The notes under the pieces were generated by a model. That model had not been told where the DNA came from. It searched no databases and worked only from the letters and a program-made list of their open reading frames with translations. From contig USOJ01000062.1 of assembly GCA_900556195.1 (NCBI GenBank), positions 1-6,521 of the forward strand: 6,521 nucleotides of DNA. The letters are read 5' to 3'. This DNA is from an uncultured Eubacteriales bacterium. GTDB taxonomy: Bacteria; Bacillota; Clostridia; Christensenellales; Borkfalkiaceae. This document shows positions 5,035 through 6,521 of this stretch, piece after piece. The translations under genes and the position numbers were made by a program. How positions within the stretch are numbered: the stretch's first letter is position 1; each line of letters opens with the position of its first letter.

Positions 5035-6198
5035 TTACAAAACCTTTATAACGGCGACCTTTAAGTACAGACTTTCGTCGTAGCCGATACACACGGCGTG
5101 ATCTTTGCCCTGCGTGCGGAGTTCTACGAGTTTTGCCCTTACTCCGCTTTCAAAAACGCTCTCTTTAATCATCTGCAAAAATAGCGGCAACGTAAGGTGT
5201 TGCGAACAACTGCAAGTTACCAGATAACCGCCTTTTTCGACGAGTTTGAGCGCGTTTGCGTTGATATCTTTATACCCTTTGTACCCCGCTTTTACGGTAT
5301 CTGCGGTTTTAGTGAAAGCGGGCGGATCGAGTACGATAACGCCGAACTTTTCGCCCGATTTTCTGTATTCTCTTAATGCTTCGAAAACGTCCGCTACGCG
5401 GGTTTTAATTTCGAGATCGTTCAGTTTTGCGTTTTTTTCGACCAATTCGATTGCCGTTTTGCTTATATCTATCGCCGTAACTTCTTTCGCGCCGTATTTT
5501 TTTGCGCAGAGAGAAAATCCGCCCTCGTTACAGAAACAGTCTAAAACGGTCTTATCTTTAACGTAAAATTTAAGATCGTCGCGGTTTTCTTTCTGGTCGA
5601 GAAAATATCCCGTCTTCTGACCGTTTTCGAGATCTACTATAAGTTTAAGTCCGTTTTCTACGATAACCGATTGAGTTTCGTCTTTGCCGTAAATTACGCC
5701 TTTTTTAAGGGGCAAACCCTCTTTTTCTCTTATAGCGACGTCGCTACGCTCGTAAATAGCAGACGGAGCGAACCTTTTAACGAGAATATCGACGATATCG
5801 TTTTTTATGACCTCCATACCGAGCGAGAGAAACTGTACGGAAAGTTTATCGCCGTATTTATCGACGATAAGCCCGGGCAGATTATCCGATTCGCCGAATA
5901 CGACGCGGTAATTATCGTTATAGCCGAGTTCGCGCCTGCCTTCGTCCGCAATTTTTATTCTTTCTTCGAAAAAGTCTTTATTTATCTCTTCGCTTTTCGT
6001 CGTAAGCATTCTTACGATGATCTTCGAGTGGTGATTTATAAAGCCTTTACCGACGTATCGCCCGTCGAACGCTTTAACTTCGGCAACGCTGCCCTGCTTG
6101 TCTTTGCCTTCGATTTTCTGAACTTCGTTGGCGAAAATCCACGGGTAGCCGTTCAATACCTTTTTTTCTTCGTTTCTTTTAAGAGTAACAGTATACAT
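5035..6198 (-). CDS. rlmI: RlmI-family class I SAM-dependent 23S rRNA methyltransferase
   Basis: The 387-residue protein has the two-part layout of RlmI (YccW): an N-terminal PUA-like RNA-binding domain (about 1-70, with NGYPWIFANEV at 16-26), a linker domain with DNLPGLIVDKYGD (105-117), and a Rossmann methyltransferase domain. Characteristic signatures are GQKTGYFLDQKENR (193-206), the SAM-binding VLDCFCNEGGFSL (218-230), acidic D244 in AIDIS, the motif IV sequence LDPPAF (290-295), and the cysteine motif TCSCSQH (328-334), which suits cytosine-C5 chemistry. E. coli RlmI makes m5C1962 in 23S rRNA; the exact target here is assumed from homology. Its ATG shares one base with the stop of the serine dehydratase gene (TGATG), suggesting translational coupling, and no strong Shine-Dalgarno is seen. 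The ComEC-like gene follows after 13 nt. Confidence 0.92.
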   Translation of the reverse strand: MYTVTLKRNEEKKVLNGYPWIFANEVQKIEGKDKQGSVAEVKAFDGRYVGKGFINHHSKIIVRMLTTKSEEINKDFFEERIKIADEGRRELGYNDNYRVVFGESDNLPGLIVDKYGDKLSVQFLSLGMEVIKNDIVDILVKRFAPSAIYERSDVAIREKEGLPLKKGVIYGKDETQSVIVENGLKLIVDLENGQKTGYFLDQKENRDDLKFYVKDKTVLDCFCNEGGFSLCAKKYGAKEVTAIDISKTAIELVEKNAKLNDLEIKTRVADVFEALREYRKSGEKFGVIVLDPPAFTKTADTVKAGYKGYKDINANALKLVEKGGYLVTCSCSQHLTLPLFLQMIKESVFESGVRAKLVELRTQGKDHAVCIGYDESLYLKVAVIKVL

Positions 6199-6200
6199 CA
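6196..6200 (-). other. stop-start overlap TGATG between sdaA and rlmI
   Basis: On the minus strand the TGA of the dehydratase (6198-6200) shares its A with the ATG of the methyltransferase (6196-6198). The 20 bases upstream hold only a weak GGT, so ribosomes ending sdaA probably restart on rlmI. This is direct evidence of a shared transcript. Confidence 0.85.
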
Positions 6201-6521
6201 GTTATTTTTACCGTAAATTTTGGCAAGTCCGCCCGCGGCGGTTTCTCTGTATCCCCTGCCGAGGTCTTTGCCCGTTTCGTACATGGTGGAAACGGCGGTG
6301 TCGAAAGTGATTTTGCGGGTGTCGGCAAGAAAGGACGCAAGCGTTACTTCGTTGAGCGCGCGAAGCGCCGCGACGGCGTTGCGCTCTATGCAGGGAATCT
6401 GCACGAGTCCGCAAATCGGATCGCACGTCAAACCGAGGTGGTGTTCTATGGCGACTTCGGCGGCGTACTCAATCTGATCGAGATTCATGTTTTTAAGTTC
6501 GCCTACTCCCGCCGAAGCCAT
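6198..6521 (-). CDS. sdaA: L-serine dehydratase, iron-sulfur type, C-terminal 107 residues
   Basis: The frame is open to the right edge, so the N-terminal part lies outside; the Met at the edge is internal, not a start. L-serine dehydratase converts serine to pyruvate and ammonia in the cytoplasm using an oxygen-sensitive 4Fe-4S cluster. The visible segment matches the end of the catalytic (alpha) region: EHHLGLTCDPICGLVQIPC (26-44 of the visible part), IERNAVAAL, a TMYETGKDLG block, then YRETAAGGLA close to the C-terminus. The cysteines of CDPI and PC (visible residues 33 and 44, 11 apart) match two of the three cluster ligands; the third would be upstream. An extra Cys sits in CDPIC, where most relatives have Gly or Ala. 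The sequence resembles the E. coli single-chain SdaA more than the two-subunit Bacillus form, but which type it is cannot be decided from this fragment. It heads the visible minus-strand gene string and overlaps rlmI by one base. Confidence 0.93.
   Translation of the reverse strand: MASAGVGELKNMNLDQIEYAAEVAIEHHLGLTCDPICGLVQIPCIERNAVAALRALNEVTLASFLADTRKITFDTAVSTMYETGKDLGRGYRETAAGGLAKIYGKNN

Noticed and set aside
5671..6216. Plus-strand open frame antisense to rlmI, and the similar frame at 5246-5566
   Set aside because: Both are shadows of rlmI, whose signature motifs run through these intervals.
6220..6477. Plus-strand frame and second minus-strand frame (6208-6426) over the serine dehydratase
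   Set aside because: The dehydratase frame carries the cluster-ligand cysteines and conserved blocks; the others have none.

Overview
The window looks like ordinary chromosome from a low-to-moderate GC Gram-positive anaerobe, most likely a Clostridia-type member of the Bacillota. The basis is a guanine riboswitch driving xpt, sigma-A type promoters, intrinsic terminators with U-tracts, a BMP-type lipoprotein and an iron-sulfur serine dehydratase. Nothing in the sequence fixes a lower rank. No insertion sequence, CRISPR array, tRNA or rRNA gene, or clear mobile-element gene was seen.

Layout. (1) Positions 1-1620, minus strand, form a purine salvage and uptake block. A strong promoter (1590-1619) leads into a guanine-class riboswitch (1498-1564) and an intrinsic terminator (1425-1448). 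Xanthine phosphoribosyltransferase (xpt, 811-1383) follows, then a second probable terminator, then the first 238 residues of a BMP/PnrA-family nucleoside-binding lipoprotein that runs off the left edge. (2) Positions 1664-3852, plus strand, hold a stand-alone type IA topoisomerase (topB). Its promoter sits so close to the ATG that the mRNA should be leaderless or nearly so, and a good intrinsic terminator follows the gene. (3) Positions 3852-6521, minus strand, are a tightly packed gene string converging on topB. It contains the C-terminal part of L-serine dehydratase, an RlmI-type 23S rRNA cytosine methyltransferase (1-nt overlap with the dehydratase), and a membrane-anchored ComEC-like metallo-beta-lactamase-fold protein 13 nt further on.

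How the parts fit. When guanine is scarce the riboswitch should let polymerase into xpt, which turns xanthine (and probably guanine) into nucleotides. The neighbouring lipoprotein would feed the same pathway by capturing nucleosides outside the cell. The intergenic stretch 1384-1726 (343 bp) has no gene. It holds the riboswitch, its expression platform and two divergent promoters.

The most rewarding details are regulatory. The riboswitch leader carries a second copy of the P1 3' strand that can pair 9 bp with the P1 5' strand and lies 1 nt before the terminator. The topB transcript appears to lack a Shine-Dalgarno leader. The xpt terminator is partly built from the last codons of xpt. I found no convincing evidence of a wholly new multi-gene system.
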